Source of the DNA: JBGPLH01 sp041486365 [NCBI: Thermodesulfobacteriota bacterium]
GTDB taxonomy: Bacteria > JAUYMQ01
DNA: 7,516 nt
NCBI GenBank assembly: GCA_041486365.1
Contig: JBGPLH010000158.1
Span: 1 to 7,516, forward strand
Direction of reading: 5' to 3'
The position numbers and the translations under genes are program-made. The notes below the pieces were generated by a model. The model did not search any database and was not told where the DNA came from. It worked only from the letters and a program-made list of their open reading frames with translations. Positions 7,022-7,516 of the stretch are shown here, in pieces. Each line of letters opens with the position of its first letter. Within the stretch, counting starts at the first letter, position 1.

Positions 7022-7459
7022 CTACGAGGAGACGCGCTTTCGACGCCCGCCGGGCCCTTCGGTCCGGCGGGTCTTCCTTTTCGGGGAGGGTTTCTTCGTG
7101 AGAGCGTGATCATAGGCGCCGCGCGCGAGGTTCGCGAACGCGCTGGAGATAATCCGGCGGGGAAGGGGGAAGCTCACCCAGTCGCCGGGCTCCTCGGCGT
7201 TCCAGGGGTTCCACGACTCGGCGCCGCGCACGCGGAGCGCCAGCTCGAGACGGTCGAGGCCTACCCGCAGGACGAGCGACTCCTCCATCTCGATCAGGAA
7301 GAGCTTCCCCTGGGCGAGCAGGACATCACAGCCGAACATCGCCTTCCGCGACACGAAGGGCCAGGTCGACGCCATCTGGAGGAGCGGGGTCGACGTCCGC
7401 GACTTCGCGGTTCCGCGCTTTTTCGCCGGAGGCCTGGGACGGATGGTTTTGCGGGGCAT
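7022..7459 (-). CDS. TfoX/Sxy N-terminal-domain protein with basic tails
   Basis: A 145-residue protein with a single compact domain at about 29-121. The core VSRKAMFGCDVLLAQGKLFL (36-55), then SLVLRVG (61-67), a helix ending in RGAESWNPW (78-86) and DWVSFPLP (93-100), follows the TfoX N-terminal pattern: R-x-MFG, a Gly-Lys before a hydrophobic strand, a strand equivalent to LYLK, and a final aromatic-leucine-proline strand followed by a helix (ISSAFANLARGAYDHAL). It lacks the TfoX C-terminal domain of the competence regulator Sxy, so a role in competence should not be assumed. Residues 3-22 and 122-143 are dominated by Lys, Arg and Pro and may be disordered and bind nucleic acid. The ATG at 7459 has no clear ribosome binding site (GGGCCCCCC precedes it); Met29, just before the domain, is an alternative. 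The stop is nine bases from the exonuclease stop, tail to tail. Family assignment is by pattern only. Confidence 0.65.
   Translation of the reverse strand: MPRKTIRPRPPAKKRGTAKSRTSTPLLQMASTWPFVSRKAMFGCDVLLAQGKLFLIEMEESLVLRVGLDRLELALRVRGAESWNPWNAEEPGDWVSFPLPRRIISSAFANLARGAYDHALTKKPSPKRKTRRTEGPGGRRKRVSS
7046..7081 (+). terminator. Rho-independent terminator of the exonuclease gene
   Basis: The left arm CCCGCCGGGCC (7046-7056) pairs with GGTCCGGCGGG (7061-7071) to give an 11-bp GC-rich stem with one G-U pair and a CTTC loop. The pyrimidine tract TCTTCCTTTT (7072-7081) follows. It lies 33 bases after the exonuclease stop. On the minus strand the hairpin is not followed by a T tract, so it acts only rightward. 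It sits entirely within the 3' coding part of the opposing TfoX-like gene, over codons for residues 130-138. Confidence 0.8.
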
Positions 7460-7516
7460 GGGGGGCCCGGAGCGCGGCGGGTGCGCCGCCTAGAAATTGT
7501 CCTTCATTTCCCGGAC
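7460..7516. other. Right-edge flank with a short GC hairpin
   Basis: These 57 bases lie upstream of the TfoX-like start. GCGGCG (7474-7479) and CGCCGC (7484-7489) form a perfect 6-bp stem with a 4-base loop, without an adjacent T tract on either strand. On the minus strand, eight open codons run from the window edge to a TAG at 7490-7492, in the same frame as the TfoX-like gene. This could be the tail of an upstream gene in one operon with it, 30 bases apart, but it is too short to call. Confidence 0.3.

Noticed and set aside
7490-7516. The 3' end of a further minus-strand gene (eight codons then TAG)
   Set aside because: Eight open codons in GC-rich DNA carry no evidence. It is recorded with the right-edge flank but not called as a gene.

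Overview
This is a GC-rich bacterial chromosomal segment. G and C dominate third codon positions in every gene, and genes on both strands are tightly packed. No rRNA, tRNA, mobile element or CRISPR array is visible. The sequence alone does not name a phylum. The high GC content and a 180-kDa-class NAD-glutamate dehydrogenase would fit many soil or environmental lineages.

Layout from left to right: (1) At 1-405 (minus) lies the N-terminal part of a membrane methyltransferase of the isoprenylcysteine/phospholipid methyltransferase type, cut by the window edge. (2) At 406-536 a 131-bp divergent spacer holds its likely promoter. (3) At 537-1349 (plus) is a compact MscS-type mechanosensitive channel. 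(4) At 1351-6174 (minus) is a complete large NAD-specific glutamate dehydrogenase of 1607 residues, whose stop codon lies one base from the channel's stop. (5) At 6175-6403 is a divergent control region with two well-spaced sigma70-like promoters facing opposite ways and a small palindrome between them. (6) At 6404-7012 (plus) is a stand-alone DEDDy-type 3'-5' exonuclease of the RNase H fold, ending in a sequence that resembles a sliding-clamp-binding motif. (7) At 7022-7459 (minus) is a small TfoX/Sxy N-terminal-domain protein with very basic ends. A strong intrinsic terminator for the exonuclease lies inside its 3' coding sequence.

The genes do not form one pathway. Each appears to be its own transcription unit: two divergent pairs (methyltransferase/channel and dehydrogenase/exonuclease) and two convergent pairs (channel/dehydrogenase and exonuclease/TfoX-like). 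The dehydrogenase is central nitrogen and carbon metabolism (glutamate catabolism), the channel is osmotic safety, and the exonuclease is probably nucleic-acid maintenance.

I found no strong case for a new multi-gene system. The points most worth checking are the possible clamp-binding tail of the exonuclease, the terminator nested in the opposing gene, and the double phenylalanine at the expected pore gate of the channel.
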